The notes below the pieces were generated by a model. That model was not told the DNA's origin, did no database searches, and saw only the letters and a program-made list of their open reading frames with translations. From assembly GCA_033964015.1 (NCBI GenBank), contig CM066919.1, forward strand, positions 14,549,646 through 14,613,645: 64,000 nt of DNA, given 5' to 3'. Positions 41,265 through 51,875 of this stretch are shown here, piece by piece (positions within the stretch are counted from its first letter, which is position 1; each line of letters opens with the position of its first letter). Source of the stretch: Scolanthus callimorphus (Eukaryota; Cnidaria; Anthozoa; Actiniaria; Edwardsiidae). A program made the translations under genes and the position numbers.

Positions 41265-42177
41265 TAATATATAGATTTAGCCACTCGCTAAAAGCGGAGC
41301 TCCCGGTTACATATTTTTACTGTGTTAATGAGACAAAAAGGTTGTCATTGTACAAAGATAGCCTGTCACCGTCATACCACGTGACTAAGCACTTGCACAC
41401 CCCTTGCCAGTTAGATAATTTCACTCAAGTTTGGCTGTCTGCCTGATATTCATCCCTTCAGGAGATGTCTTCTTTTCCTCCTATAATGACGTCATACCAC
41501 GTGACCACACAGTTGCACCCCCCCTTACCACTTAGACAACTTCACCCAAGTTTGGTTGTCTGAGGTTCATCCCTTCCCGAGATATATTATTTTCCTTCTG
41601 TGATGACGTCATCGATGACGTCATACCACGTGACCACGCATTTGCACCCCCTTGCCACTTAGACAACTTCATCCAAGTTTGGTTGTCTGAGGCTCATCCC
41701 TTCCCGAATTATTTTCTTTTTCTCCTATGATGACGTCATCGATGACGTAATACCACGTGACTATGCATTTGCAACTTAGACAACTTCACCCAAGTTTGGT
41801 TGTCTGAGGTTCATCCCTTCCGAAGATATATTCTTTTTCTGCTATGATGACGTCATCGATGACGTCATACCACGTGACCAGGCAGTTGCACCCCCTTGCC
41901 ACTAACACATCTCCCCCCTCCCCCACCCAAGTTTGGTTGTCTGAGCTTCGTCCCTTCCTGAGATATGATAAATAAACAGAGAAAAGGGTCCAACCAAGGT
42001 TTACCTGTGGTTGGGCACGCACTGAGACATGCGCCTGCGATACCAGAATGGGAATACGCTGAACAATGAAAAATGAAGTCGATCGTATACCTGAGTTTCA
42101 CTTTGAGCTATTGTTTTCTTCCTGCGATACCTATGGTGCTCCGCTCTGCGGCCTTCGGCCGCTAAGGAGCTCCGCTA
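41265..42177 (+). mobile_element. Family X, compact complete copy X-d
   Basis: The best reference copy, 0.91 kb. Left end TTAATATATAGATTTAGCC, hairpin (one arm mismatched: ACTCGCTAAA), AGCGGAGCTCCC. About five array units at 41380-41960 with the CRE and CACGTG block. A unique segment of about 150 bp follows. Right end: CTATGGTGCTCCGCTCTGCG, hairpin GCGGCCTTCGGCCGC, TAAGGAGCTCCGCTA. The 11-bp AGCGGAGCTCC near the left end is inverted as GGAGCTCCGCT at the right end. The flanks are AT-rich and no target duplication can be distinguished. Confidence 0.85.
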
Positions 42178-42251
42178 TTATATAGATATCGATGTGTTTC
42201 TCCAGTGTTGAAAAATTGATATCTTTCACATGTGAAAGATATGATATCTTA

Positions 42252-43261
42252 CTCTTTTAAGCATGTATTCTTCTGTTAAGGCGGCTGTGAAGTTGAATGA
42301 GGGTGTGACTCGATCCATTTTTTCAATCCGAAATTGGCGTGAAACAAGGTTGTAATCTTAGTCCTACGCTTTTTAATTTGTTTGTCAATGATATCCCTAG
42401 CATATTTGATGCTTCTTGTTCTCCGGTATCTCTGGCTGGTTTTGATCTTAGTTGCTTACTTTATGCGGATGATTTAGTCATTTTATCTGAATCGGAGTCG
42501 GGTCTTCAGCGTTTTCTCGATAGATTGGCTATTTACACAAAGCACTGGAAGTTAAGCGTTAACATGAAAAAATCGAAAGTGTTAGTTTTTGGCACGCGTG
42601 CTCAGAGGTGCCCATACTTGTTCTCTCGTTGGTCTTTCAGTGGCCAGGGTTTAGAGTGCATTATACCTATCTTGGTATTGTGTTTCATTTTTCTGGTAGT
42701 TTTAATTTTGCACGGAAGTGCCTATATAATAATGCTTTAAGGGCATATCATGGTCTTTTTGCCCATTTCACCAATGTTGAGAAATTCCGGTGAAGGTGAT
42801 GTTGAAATTATTTTCTTCGCTTGTGTCTCCCGTGCTATTATATGGTTGTGAGGTCTGGGGTGCTTACATGTTAGGCAGGTTATTTTCTTTGGAGATGTTT
42901 AAGCAGAAACTTTTCTCTGTTTTAGGTGACATAGAGAGGTTGCATCTAAAATTTTGTAAGAGGATTTTAGGCATACACTTAAAGTCTACGAAAATGGCTG
43001 TGTATGCAGAATTAGGTAGGGTACCCCTGATAGTTCAAATCGGTTGTACTATTGTCAGGTATTGGTTACGGATAACAAATCCTATTTTCCGGGACAGTCT
43101 CGTCGGAAAAGCGGCTTCTTGGTGTGTGTCATCAAACTTTCGTGGGGTTGCTTTTTCTAATTTCCTCTTGTCTTTGTGTGGTTTTGGATCTTTAGATAGT
43201 ATTGCAATTCCTTTTGAACAGATTAAGGATGTGTCCAAACAGATTAAAACACAATTATATG
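42252..43261 (+). pseudogene. LINE ORF2, 5' segment (RT and thumb), cut by X-e
   Basis: Reverse transcriptase of a jockey/CR1-like LINE. GVKQGCNLSPTLFNLFVNDI carries the QG box, CLLYADDLVIL (near 42460) the catalytic YADD, then LSVNMKKSKVLVFGT, and after a frameshift near 42740 SPVLLYGCEVWGAY and FCKRILGIHLKSTKM. A further frameshift lies upstream near 42330. The reading frame runs straight into family X at 43262 and resumes at 48189, so both parts were one ORF. The fold and C-terminal domain resemble the LINE at 30-31.3 kb. Confidence 0.88.
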
Positions 43262-44754
43262 ATAGCGGAGCTCCTTTGCGGCCGAAGGCCGCAGAGCGGA
43301 GCACCATACCTAAGGAAAAAGCGTCCAAACGGTCGCAAATAATAGCGCATGTATGAATTCCCACAGGGTACCCAAATCATCACAGGTCGCAAAGGGATGC
43401 GAGTGAATTTTCGACGTCGAGATTTCCCGCCATTTTCCCGTGCGTGTCGTGAGGACTGACGTCACAGATTGGCATGACGTCACAACATGGCGCCGCCAAG
43501 TGAGTGACACCCGAATGACTGGGGAGGGGTGGGTGGTCGATCACTCGCCGGTGACGTCACAACATGGAGCCGAGCGACGCGACTGGGGGAGGGGTAGGTA
43601 GTCAGGGGGGCGCTGCTCGCTCGATACTGACGTCACACTACAGGAAACCAAGAAAGAAACCGAGAAAGATTTATAATATTGAGTTACTTCGATTCGTGGC
43701 CAATGCAGAAGACGAAACTACACTTGGGAGCGGCTGTGAGAACCAACAGAATCGTACTACGCAAATTTCGGAGCAACATGTGTATGTAGAAGTCAAAAGA
43801 GTTATTCTCGTTGACAACAAGAAAAGCCGAGAGGCGAGATTCGGTGAGCAGCCAACTATGACAAACGGGTGACAAACATGAAACACTACAGTCGTGGTCT
43901 AGCGGACACGAGGCGTTTATAATAGAACAGTGGCTTTTTTGGGGACTAAAAGTACATGGAGGAACCGTAAAAGGTGGGTTTTTATTCACTTTGTAATATT
44001 GTTGTCGACTGTCGCCGTATTTGTTGTTCTAGAGCGAAGCTAGCCTGGACCACATGAAAGTCATGAACTACCCAAATACTGCTTTGCTAGATTACTTACT
44101 TGGTTAATTGAATAAAACTTTGTTTTGATTTCCACATAACGGTAGTTAAGTGTTAGTCGATACGGTTTGATAAGTAGGAGAAATAAAAGTGTGACGGGAG
44201 ACGAGTCTAAATCTTAAGTTTAATGGCGGCCATTGCGAGTTGTTTAAACTCACTTTGTAATTTCTTTATAGGGAGATGGGAGTTCAGGCAGGATACACTA
44301 AAGTTGTTTCTACACACAGGAATAAAGGTAAACGTCGCTGTTCATTGTGTATATCGAACATTGCATTTTGATATAGTTTGAATCCGAGACGACTCGCGAA
44401 TCGGCAGGATCGGAAAGGAGTAACTTAGGATTTGACTTAACTTAGAACAGAACAGAAACCTTTATTTAATTAATAGTCCAAGACCGAACGACCGAGTCGT
44501 GACATGTTTTGGAAAGCGAAGGAATGTCACAAAAATGAAAACTTAAGAGAAAAACAAGACTTCAAGGCAAGCTAGTATTTTTGGCACCTGCCAACTTCCT
44601 CTCACAACTGCGGGTTATGCGTGTTTTCCTCGTCTAAAATTCGACATTCTGGATTTCCCCTTCTAGAAAACACGGTAAGGATGGGAAAATTATGTCATTT
44701 GTTTTTGTTTTCCTGCTACCACAGGCCTCTCTTCTCTGCATTTCACAAGTTGAC

Positions 44755-44823
44755 ATGTCTAAGAAACAGAAACTGAAATTGATCTATAACTCAAGAAAAC
44801 AAAAACTTAATTACAAAACTACG
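44755..44823 (+). CDS. Possible first coding exon inside X-e
   Basis: ATG at 44755 opens MSKKQKLKLIYNSRKQ, a basic stretch of 23 codons, up to ACG/GTAATC at 44823. The segment is preceded by a CTACCACAG acceptor-like site at 44722, so the ATG would lie in an internal exon. It ends in phase 0, which matches the next candidate exon at 47077. No direct evidence that they are joined. Confidence 0.3.
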
Positions 44824-45654
44824 GTAATCCTATTGTTATTTGCACCCATGTTGGATTGTAGACTGTCAGAGTGGCAGTGTACTTATTGATGAACTAACCC
44901 CTTTTCTCTGAACTTCCTTCCTGCAATAAAGGGGTGGGTCACCACTGTATTCACCTTGCTTTTGGCAAAACACTTTATTCTGTTCCATATTAATGTTTCT
45001 ATGCCCAAAAAACAAAGGTTTCCCTAATTGAGTTTTATTATTGAACACTTATTTTTTGTGCATCATAATAACACTGGTACAGTACATCTGTAACATAAAA
45101 CTAGTACCCAGGTAATATAAACACTAAACTGTAATCCTTAATAGCTGTGGACCCGGGGCAGTGCGGGCTGAGCTTTTTGAAACTATATATTTTTTGTATT
45201 TACACATAAAAAAGAAAAGAACAGAAGAACCTTTTTGTTTGTTGTTTTTGTTTCTGTTGTGACATTAGGCTCAGTAGGGGTTAAGATTACATTGTGACAT
45301 ATTTTCATCAAATATGTGAGGTGAAAACATGGAAAATAGAAATTACATCCACACTTCATTTTTTGCCTGTTCGGCACCCCCACTTTTTAGGGTGCTCTTC
45401 CTCCCCTGTGTTATCCCAACTGTTTGGGAGGTAGTATGACCCTGAAGGGAGATAATACCAGACTGGACTATTTAAGATATCCAAGGTGTTTATATCTGAC
45501 CTAAATGAAAACTCAGGTTGGATCGAAGGTTAAATCTGAGATCCAAGTGGGAATGTGTGAATTTCCCAACTGGGATAAAAAAAATTCATTTTGGCATAGG
45601 TAGCATGTTAATTTAGTGAATGCAGAAACAACAACATTGTATTTGCATCCATTC

Positions 45655-46240
45655 AGGACTTTAACTCCCTCATACAGCCATATTTTCATTACTGTAGTGC
45701 TCTATGGGGGACATGTGGCAAAGGGATGGCAAACACCCTCCAGATACTCCAAAACAGGGCAGCCAGGGTTTTGATCTTCTCAAATTATGATAAACGGTCA
45801 AGAGATTTACTTAATGAGCTGGAGTGGGACAATCTTGAGACCAGGAGGGACAAACAGCTAGCATTGATGATGTACAAAACCCAAAATGGAGGAATCCCAG
45901 ATTACCTCTCAAATATTTTCTTGTATTCCTATCAAACTCATAAGTATAATTTTAAGTAGAGTTTTTCAGCTCCTGCTTAAAAATTAAGCCCTAGAACATC
46001 TTAAGAAAACAATTTTGAGCTATCAGAATTGTCAATATATTAAATATAACTTTTTAATAATTTATGTATTTTATATTATTCATTATCTTTGTATCTACCA
46101 TTATCCCTATATTTTATTGTATATATATTTTAAATTGTACATAATATGTGAGTTAGATTATATTAATAGTTAGATACCGTGTAATGCGCTTTTGATCATT
46201 ATATGTTAAAAAGCACACTATAAATCAATAAATTATTATT
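45655..46240 (+). pseudogene. 3' end of a LINE (truncated), nested in X-e
   Basis: The peptide HYCSALWGTCGKGMANTLQ, then LQNRAARVLIFSNYD and ELEWDNLETRRDKQLALMMYK, is the C-terminal end of ORF2 in many CR1/jockey-like LINEs. The stop is at 45957-45959, followed by an AT-rich 3' UTR and a TTATTATTTATTATTATA tail at about 46225-46248. 5'-truncated; no RT active site left. Confidence 0.82.
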
Positions 46241-46439
46241 TATTATTATATAACTCAATCTATACTGAGCATACATTACTGCCAAGATTTTTGTGATTGC
46301 ATCTAGAATTTAGGTTCTGGTCATGTAAATATTTTTTGGCAAAAAGATGTCAAACAAATAACCTTTGGAAAAATGTAAAACAACCAAATCATCAAGTACT
46401 GTTTTACCCTTGAAATGACAGATTGAAATGCTTCAAATC

Positions 46440-46625
46440 TTTTTTCAATGTGTGCTTCCAGAAAATACCCCCCCTCCCCTCCACACACACACACACAGAG
46501 CAGGTGTTGAAAATGTGATCTCCCTACCCATCTGATATTTCCAAAGGAAAATACAGTACTTGTATGGAAGAAATCAGGTAATTGACCTGCCCCCACCCCT
46601 CTGGAATTTCCTGTCTCTTCGGTGG
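46440..46625 (-). repeat. Dispersed G-rich repeat, inverted copy
   Basis: On the minus strand GGAAATTCCAGAGGGGTGGG, then CAATTACCTGATTTCTTCC and a TACTGTATTTTCC stretch. The same order occurs at 29943-30041 and 47480-47650. A (CA)n run lies at 46482-46496. Confidence 0.75.
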
Positions 46626-47076
46626 TGATGCAATTTGCATCCTTTACCATGTCAAGCATCCCGGTTCTTCTTCTCCATGGACACCTCTTGGCCTCCACTC
46701 TTTAACATTCCTTAATATTAATATCTGATGTGCCAAATACAGTAAACTGGTTTTGATAAATCCGTGAAATAGCATACAGCACTAATGCACTCTAATTTCT
46801 TTGTTCTCTAATGTGCTGTCTTGACAAATACACTTTGAATATTATATGTCTTCACGGGTCTAGGAAAACCACTCTCGAAACTGAACGAGATGGAATTAGT
46901 CAATCATAGACTAAACAATTAGAAATCATTTCATTCATTCTTGATTTCATGAATTCATCACTAAAATGTACATGTATAGTATCCAATTAGCCATGCATGG
47001 TATTATTTAAGACTGGGAAATAGAAGATTTGTCTTTAAGCTTCATCATACTTATTGCTTTTCTCTTTCAATTTCAG

Positions 47077-47277
47077 CGACAAAGCAGCAGCCAGAAATGG
47101 CTCTTGGACGTACAGGCCAAAAATTATATAAATAGTTTTACATGGACTGCAGAACAGACTTTGAAGTTCATAAGACTACTATGTATGGCAATGAGAGATA
47201 AGATGGAAAACTTTACAGAAAACAGTGGAAGGGCAAGGGCTACCCCCCCCCCCCCTCCTCCCCCCTGCCATCCATGA
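47077..47277 (+). CDS. Exon-like segment with Myb/SANT-like helix, inside X-e
   Basis: Preceded by a polypyrimidine tract and AG (TTCTCTTTCAATTTCAG, ending 47076). Reads RQSSSQKWLLDVQAKNYINS, then FTWTAEQTLKFIRLLCMAMR. WTAEQTLKFI matches the first helix of Myb/SANT-like DNA-binding domains common in transposon-related animal proteins. The frame ends at 47277 after entering a poly-C tract, so the true exon probably stops before about 47230, but I see no good donor site. Could be a captured host exon or a remnant of a transposon gene. Confidence 0.35.
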   Translation, partial: RQSSSQKWLLDVQAKNYINSFTWTAEQTLKFIRLLCMAMRDKMENFTENSGRARATPPPPPPPCHP

Positions 47278-47479
47278 ATTAGAATACAATTATGTAATGG
47301 CATCGCATCACAATATATTACTTGCTCTAGATTTCCATGAACTGAAGTCTCCTCATTTGCACCATATAAATCTCCAGCTTGTTAAAATCTTTTGTTACAT
47401 CATTGTGTTAACTAAATTAACCATACATCATACATGATGGGTTTTGAACATAGGGTAGGTAGTTTTTTTTCTTTGGGAA

Positions 47480-47650
47480 TTTCAGCAAAGTGTGGTTCCA
47501 CAATATATCCATACCCCTCCCCCATGGAAATTCTGGAGGATGGGGATCAATTTACCTGATCTTTTCCATACAAGTACTGTATTTTTACCAACCTTTCGAG
47601 AGGGAGGGGTATGGATATTTTCTGGGACCACACAATTAAAAAAATGCCCT
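47480..47650 (+). repeat. Dispersed G-rich repeat, uninterrupted copy
   Basis: GATCAATTTACCTGATC, CATACAAGTACTGTATTTTT, GAGGGAGGGGTATGGATATT in continuous order. The equivalent copy at 29943-31330 is split at the G tract by the truncated LINE, so this copy shows the empty site. Confidence 0.78.
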
Positions 47651-48188
47651 CTCATGCGTCTTTTAGGGAAACATCCATGTAATGTGCATGGGATCGACTA
47701 GGAAAGGTACAACTCTTCACTCACCTTTGTGTAATGTTATGTTCCAAGCCCTCCGAGAACAATTCCGTAACTCATAAAGTGGTAGCTCTTAAAAGGACCA
47801 TTAATGTAATGGAAATGGTCCCTCCCCTGAAAAGCTCACGAAATGGGATGGCCCTTCCCTTACCATTCCTTCCCTTACTATTGGAATTTCCAATACATAC
47901 AAAGCAGGATAAATACAAATACCAAAATTGACAACCAACTTTTCTGAATTTCTCTGCTCATTCCATGGTGGGTATTTTCTTGAATCTTTTATGAATATAT
48001 TGACAAATAAAGCTTTTCTCTTTATGGTATGTTTGTGCTTTGTTAGAATCATTCCATTGGGTAGGTTATAGTCTTCCACACAGCCAGTCCACAGTGACAA
48101 ACAATGTACCCATGACAACCATGTTTTATTCTCACGGAAACATGTAACCGGGAGCTCCGCTTTTAGCCAGTGGCTAAATCTATATATT

Positions 48189-48779
48189 ATGTTTTGCGAG
48201 CACTGGAGGACTAACGTATGTCAAGGGACCGGTGGAAAATTAAGGCTGTTTAGATCTTTGAAGTCTAGCCTGGGCTTTGAGAAATATTTAGTTTCGGTTA
48301 CTAATTTTCGACATCGTCAAGCAGTTTCGAAACTGCGTTTATCCGCACATAGATTACCAGTGGAAGTTGGCAGATATGCTAATATTGATTATAACTCTAG
48401 GAAATGTTCATTCTGCAATCTTAATGAAATTGGAGATGAGACGCATTATTTGATGTATTGTAACCATGCGTCTTTTGTTCATCTAAGAGAATTATTTTTG
48501 ACTGAAATTTTGCCACTGAATGTTTCCTTTGGCCAACTAGGTTTGCGTAATCTATGCGTTTACTTATTGTCGATGTGTGACGAGTCTGTCGTAAAGGTAA
48601 CTGCCAAATTTTGTTTTGATATTCTCGAGCGTTTTAATGCGATGGTTCGAATGCTGAAGAATCTAACGAGTCTCATTAAGTCGTATGTAATTTGTTTTTT
48701 CTTTTGTACCTATATATTTGTTAGTGTATCCTATATGCCGTGTAATTGGTATTTTATGGAATAAAGAATTATTATTGTG
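48189..48779 (+). pseudogene. LINE ORF2, 3' segment after X-e
   Basis: Resumes the LINE frame from 43261: MFCEHWRTNVCQGTGGKLRL, LRLSAHRLPVEVGRYANI, then the C-terminal zinc motif CSFCNLNEIGDETHYLMYC, as in the LINE at 30-31.3 kb. Stop at 48762-48764, followed by GGAATAAAGAATTATTATTG as polyadenylation signal and tail. Confidence 0.88.
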
Positions 48780-49319
48780 AAAATATCGCTGTTTGCATGA
48801 AACTGGTATTTATTTTTCCATGCGATTTTGAATTTAGTTTGTAAACCTTAATAGTCTAGGAGCAGATCTTGAAAAGAGGCCTAGAAAGTGGTTTTCGTAG
48901 CACCCTTCGCGCAGACCCGGGAAAGTAGCATAGGATGAGAGGTATGTGTATAAGATTTAATTTAGACCGGATGTTACAAATGAACCGATGGGACAACATT
49001 CCGATTTCGGGCACTTTAGTTACAAGATGCTCACATGTTCTTTGTAAAATTCTAAACGAATTCAAAGCCTGTAAAATTCAAAATCTTACCGAGGAACACA
49101 TCAAACTCGGCATACTTGTAGAAGTAAATGCGTTTCAAATGGTTAGATATAAAATTGTGCCGTAATTTCCGTACGTACTGTAAAAGTGAAGGTTAAAAAG
49201 ATATCTGTTACGGCGGCCATTTTGAATCATTTTGTTATTCATGAGATTCCTTTAGTTCCTGACCACTGAAAAGTCAAGAATGACATATACTGTACAGCTA
49301 TCCCGGCCTAATGTATATT
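48780..49319. other. No gene seen
   Basis: AT-rich spacer between the split LINE and copy X-f. An open frame at 48935-49165 has no recognisable motif. Confidence 0.4.
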
Positions 49320-49654
49320 AGCGGAGCTCCTTTGCGGCCGAAGGCCGCAGAGCGGAGCACCATACCTAAGATAAAAGCGTCAAAAAACAAAACCAAATGG
49401 TACGATACGAGTCCAATGATCGCAAATAGTGCGAATGTAAGAAATCCACAGGGTACCCAAAACCTCACATGCGGCAATATCGCGCAAAGGGATCGAAGTG
49501 ATTTTTGAACGTCGAAGGTCATCCAAGGTCATTTCCCGCGCCGGACGGTGAAGCCTGCACCTTTCGCAGCCGCTTTGATGCATCTAGTCTCCTTCGCAGT
49601 TTAAAATAAGAAAAGTCGGCGTTACAACGTAGGTTTTAGTTGTATTTTAGTACA

Positions 49655-49690
49655 ATATTTCGGCTGGCCAAACCACCCTTCTTCAGGTAC
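49655..49690 (-). ncRNA. Hammerhead-ribozyme-like core in the Penelope-like element
   Basis: On the minus strand CCTGAAGA (conserved CUGANGA core, 49686-49680) is followed by a stem GGGTGG/CCAGCC with one mismatch and loop TTTGG, then GAAA (49661-49658), the second conserved core segment. Hammerhead motifs are known from terminal repeats of Penelope-like elements. I could not identify stem III and the cleavage site with confidence: the adjacent TTGTA/TACAA hairpin does not place a clear U-H site. Confidence 0.5.
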
Positions 49691-49847
49691 TGTGAATACA
49701 TTATGGCATGATAGGCTTATATATAAAGTGAAACGTGATACAATAAAAATGATGATGATGATGACGTGTGTGATATTACAATAGATAAGAGATATAACAA
49801 TATAAAAATTAAAGGAAAATACAAAGAAAAAATAAATACAATATAAT

Positions 49848-50287
49848 CTAAAATGAAGTCTCATCTCGTCGATTCAATCCGTCAGGCTCAAGGGTACCAG
49901 CACGTAGGATGAGTTTGGCCTCTCTTGCCTTACGAATCGAATCTCGATTAGTCATTAATTGTTCAAGGGGAATCAATTGTATGTCAGATGCTTTGTGACT
50001 GGGTGTCGATAGAAATGTTCTGCGGCTGTGGTGGGTTTAGATTTACATTCGGGCTTGTCGATTTTGCGATGATCATTAAAGCGTTGTCTAAGTTGGCGTT
50101 TAGTTTCTCCTATGTATTGCAAGTTACAGCGTTTGCATTGTATCATATAAATCACATTTTTAGTGTCGCAAGTTATGTGAGAGTTTATAGAGCGAGTTTC
50201 ACCGGTCGAGAAAAAAGTATATCTTGTTTGTCCGTTTTCTATATATGGGCAGGTTAAGCAACTTTTGTCGCAGCGGTAAGCGCCTGT
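49848..50287 (-). pseudogene. Penelope-like GIY-YIG endonuclease and zinc linker
   Basis: From the insertion boundary (50287): AYRCDKSCLTCPYIENG gives the CX3-4CX2C part of the linker, ITCDTKNVIYMIQCKRC the beta-strand and Cys pair, then NLQYIGETKRQLRQRFNDH as the GIY-YIG core (Tyr and the catalytic Arg region). A frameshift near 50000 ends the first frame early. The continuing frame reads IQLIPLEQLMTNRDSIRKAR and EAKLI (catalytic Glu region) to a stop at 49848. The nuclease nicks target DNA to prime reverse transcription in this family. Confidence 0.85.
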
Positions 50288-51165
50288 TTTTTGGGTAAAA
50301 TATGTGCATTTTAGTGTTACAGCAAAAATGTTTACGAACCTTCAACATTGTTTTAGGTTTGCGAACTTTATGCGAGTAACACTATACTTGCATTTCATGC
50401 CACTCAAGTGCACGATTTTTTTTGATTTTAGGCTTTTTGGGTAAAATATGTGCATTTTAGTGTTACAGCAAAATGTTTACAAACCTTCAACATTGTTTTA
50501 GGTTTGCGAACTTTATGCGAGTAACACTATACTTGCATTTCATGCCACTCAAGTGCACGATTTTTTTATTTTTGTTTTAGGAAATAATGTGCATTTTAGT
50601 GTTACAGCAAAAATGTTTACGAACCTTCAACATTGTTTTAGGGTTTGTGAACTTTATGCGAGTAACACTATACTTGCATTTCATGCCACTCATTGCACGA
50701 TTTTTTTTTATTTTTGTTTTAGGCTTTTTGGGTACAATATGTGCATTTTAGTGTTACAGCAAAATGTTTACGAACCTTCAACATTGTTTTAGGTTTGCGA
50801 ACTTTATGCGAGTAACACTATACTTGCATTTCATGCCAGTCAAGTGCACGATTTTTGTTATTTTTGTTTTAGGCTTTTTGGGTAAAATATGTGCATTTTA
50901 GTGTTACAGCAAAAATGTTTACGAACCTTCAACATTGTTTTAGGTTTGCGAACTTTATGCGAGTAACACTATACTTGCATTTCATGTCATTCAAGTGCAC
51001 GATTTTTTTTTATTTTTGTTTTAGGCTTTTTGGGTAAAATATGTGCATTTTAGTGTTACAGCAAAAATGTTTACGAACCTTCAACGTTGTTTTAGGTTTG
51101 CGAACTTTATGCGAGTAACACTATACTTGCATTTCACGCCACTCAAGTGCATGATATTTTGATTT
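50288..51165. repeat. About six tandem units of about 147 bp
   Basis: GTGCATTTTAGTGTTACAGC recurs near 50304, 50450, 50589, 50741, 50891 and 51043 (spacing 139-152). Units also share ACGAACCTTCAACATTG and GCGAGTAACACTATACTTGC. Length varies mainly in T runs after GCACGA. Confidence 0.92.
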
Positions 51166-51258
51166 TGTAAAATGTGCATTTAATAAGTAGTCTAGTCACG
51201 TGTCTATTTCACTTAAATTCGTAATGAATGAATTGATATCGATAAACATAGCTTTTTA

Positions 51259-51281
51259 GGGGGGGGGGGGGGGGGGGGGTT
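51259..51281 (+). repeat. Poly-G tract
   Basis: About 20 consecutive G. Exact length uncertain. Confidence 0.9.
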
Positions 51282-51875
51282 CGGCGTTGGTCAAGTTTGT
51301 GCAAACTACTCATTAAAACAAGTTCCATCCCATGTCTTCCCTGCTAGCAGAGGCCTCTTGTGATCCCATGTCATTTTCTATTGATAAATGTGTTTAGTAG
51401 TTTTTTGTTCTCACGAGTGGTATTTGTATTCGTTCAATTTAGCAAATTCTTCCAACAGGTGTATGGAAGTAGTAGTATTTTCCTCCATCTTCATATATTA
51501 TACCGAGCTCAATACAGGTTGCTTATTTGAGAATTGGAAATAGAGCATCGCATTGTAGTAGTTCTATAGTTTCGATTCGCAAATCCCTATGCAACATTTT
51601 ATTTTTGCTGGCTGCTGGCAAAAAAGTACATTTAATCATTTTTGGTGCTGGCTGGCAAATAACAGTACATCAGGCACATGGTGGCTGGCAACGCTTGTTA
51701 CTCTAGGTGAGTGCTGGCTAGGAATAAAGTATAAAGGGCACTCCCTGGCTGGCTTTGAGGAACGGATGTTTTTTTCCCACGAAGATTAATAATTAGCTTA
51801 TTAATGGTTGCAAGTACTCTTAAAGATGTTTTTGCTATGTTTTGATTAAATAAGAGAAAATGTTCGTTGAGCCCT

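Larger units (their letters stand above)
43262..48188 (-). mobile_element. Family X, 4.9-kb copy X-e inserted in a LINE
   Basis: Inverted copy. Its right end is at 43262 (TAGCGGAGCTCCTTTGCGGC, GCCGAAGGCCGC hairpin, AGAGCGGAGCACC) and its left end at 48148-48188 (GGGAGCTCCGCTTTTAGCC, AGTGGCTAAATC, TATATATTA). LINE coding sequence abuts both ends. Joining the flanks with no duplication keeps the LINE in frame through the AT-rich junction, whereas removing ATTAT as a duplication would not. The interior carries no 128-bp array but has GACGTCACAACATGGCG repeats near 43460-43640, a truncated LINE, G-rich dispersed repeats and an exon-like SANT segment. Confidence 0.85.
50288..51875. mobile_element. 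Tandem-repeat element inserted in the Penelope-like ORF
   Basis: 1588-bp insertion between RT and endonuclease, flanked by 5-bp CCTGT (50283-50287 and 51876-51880). With one CCTGT removed the two coding parts are in frame across the junction, which confirms insertion. It starts TTTTTTGGGTAAAATATG and ends GTTCGTTGAGCCCT, without convincing inverted repeats. It contains the array below, a poly-G tract and a GCTGGCTGGCAA-rich part (51600-51750). Class unknown; the 5-bp duplication would suit an LTR or a DNA element. Confidence 0.85.

Noticed and set aside
50288..51165. Regular array considered as CRISPR-like
   Set aside because: Whole units of about 147 bp repeat with no unique spacers, in animal DNA, with no cas genes.
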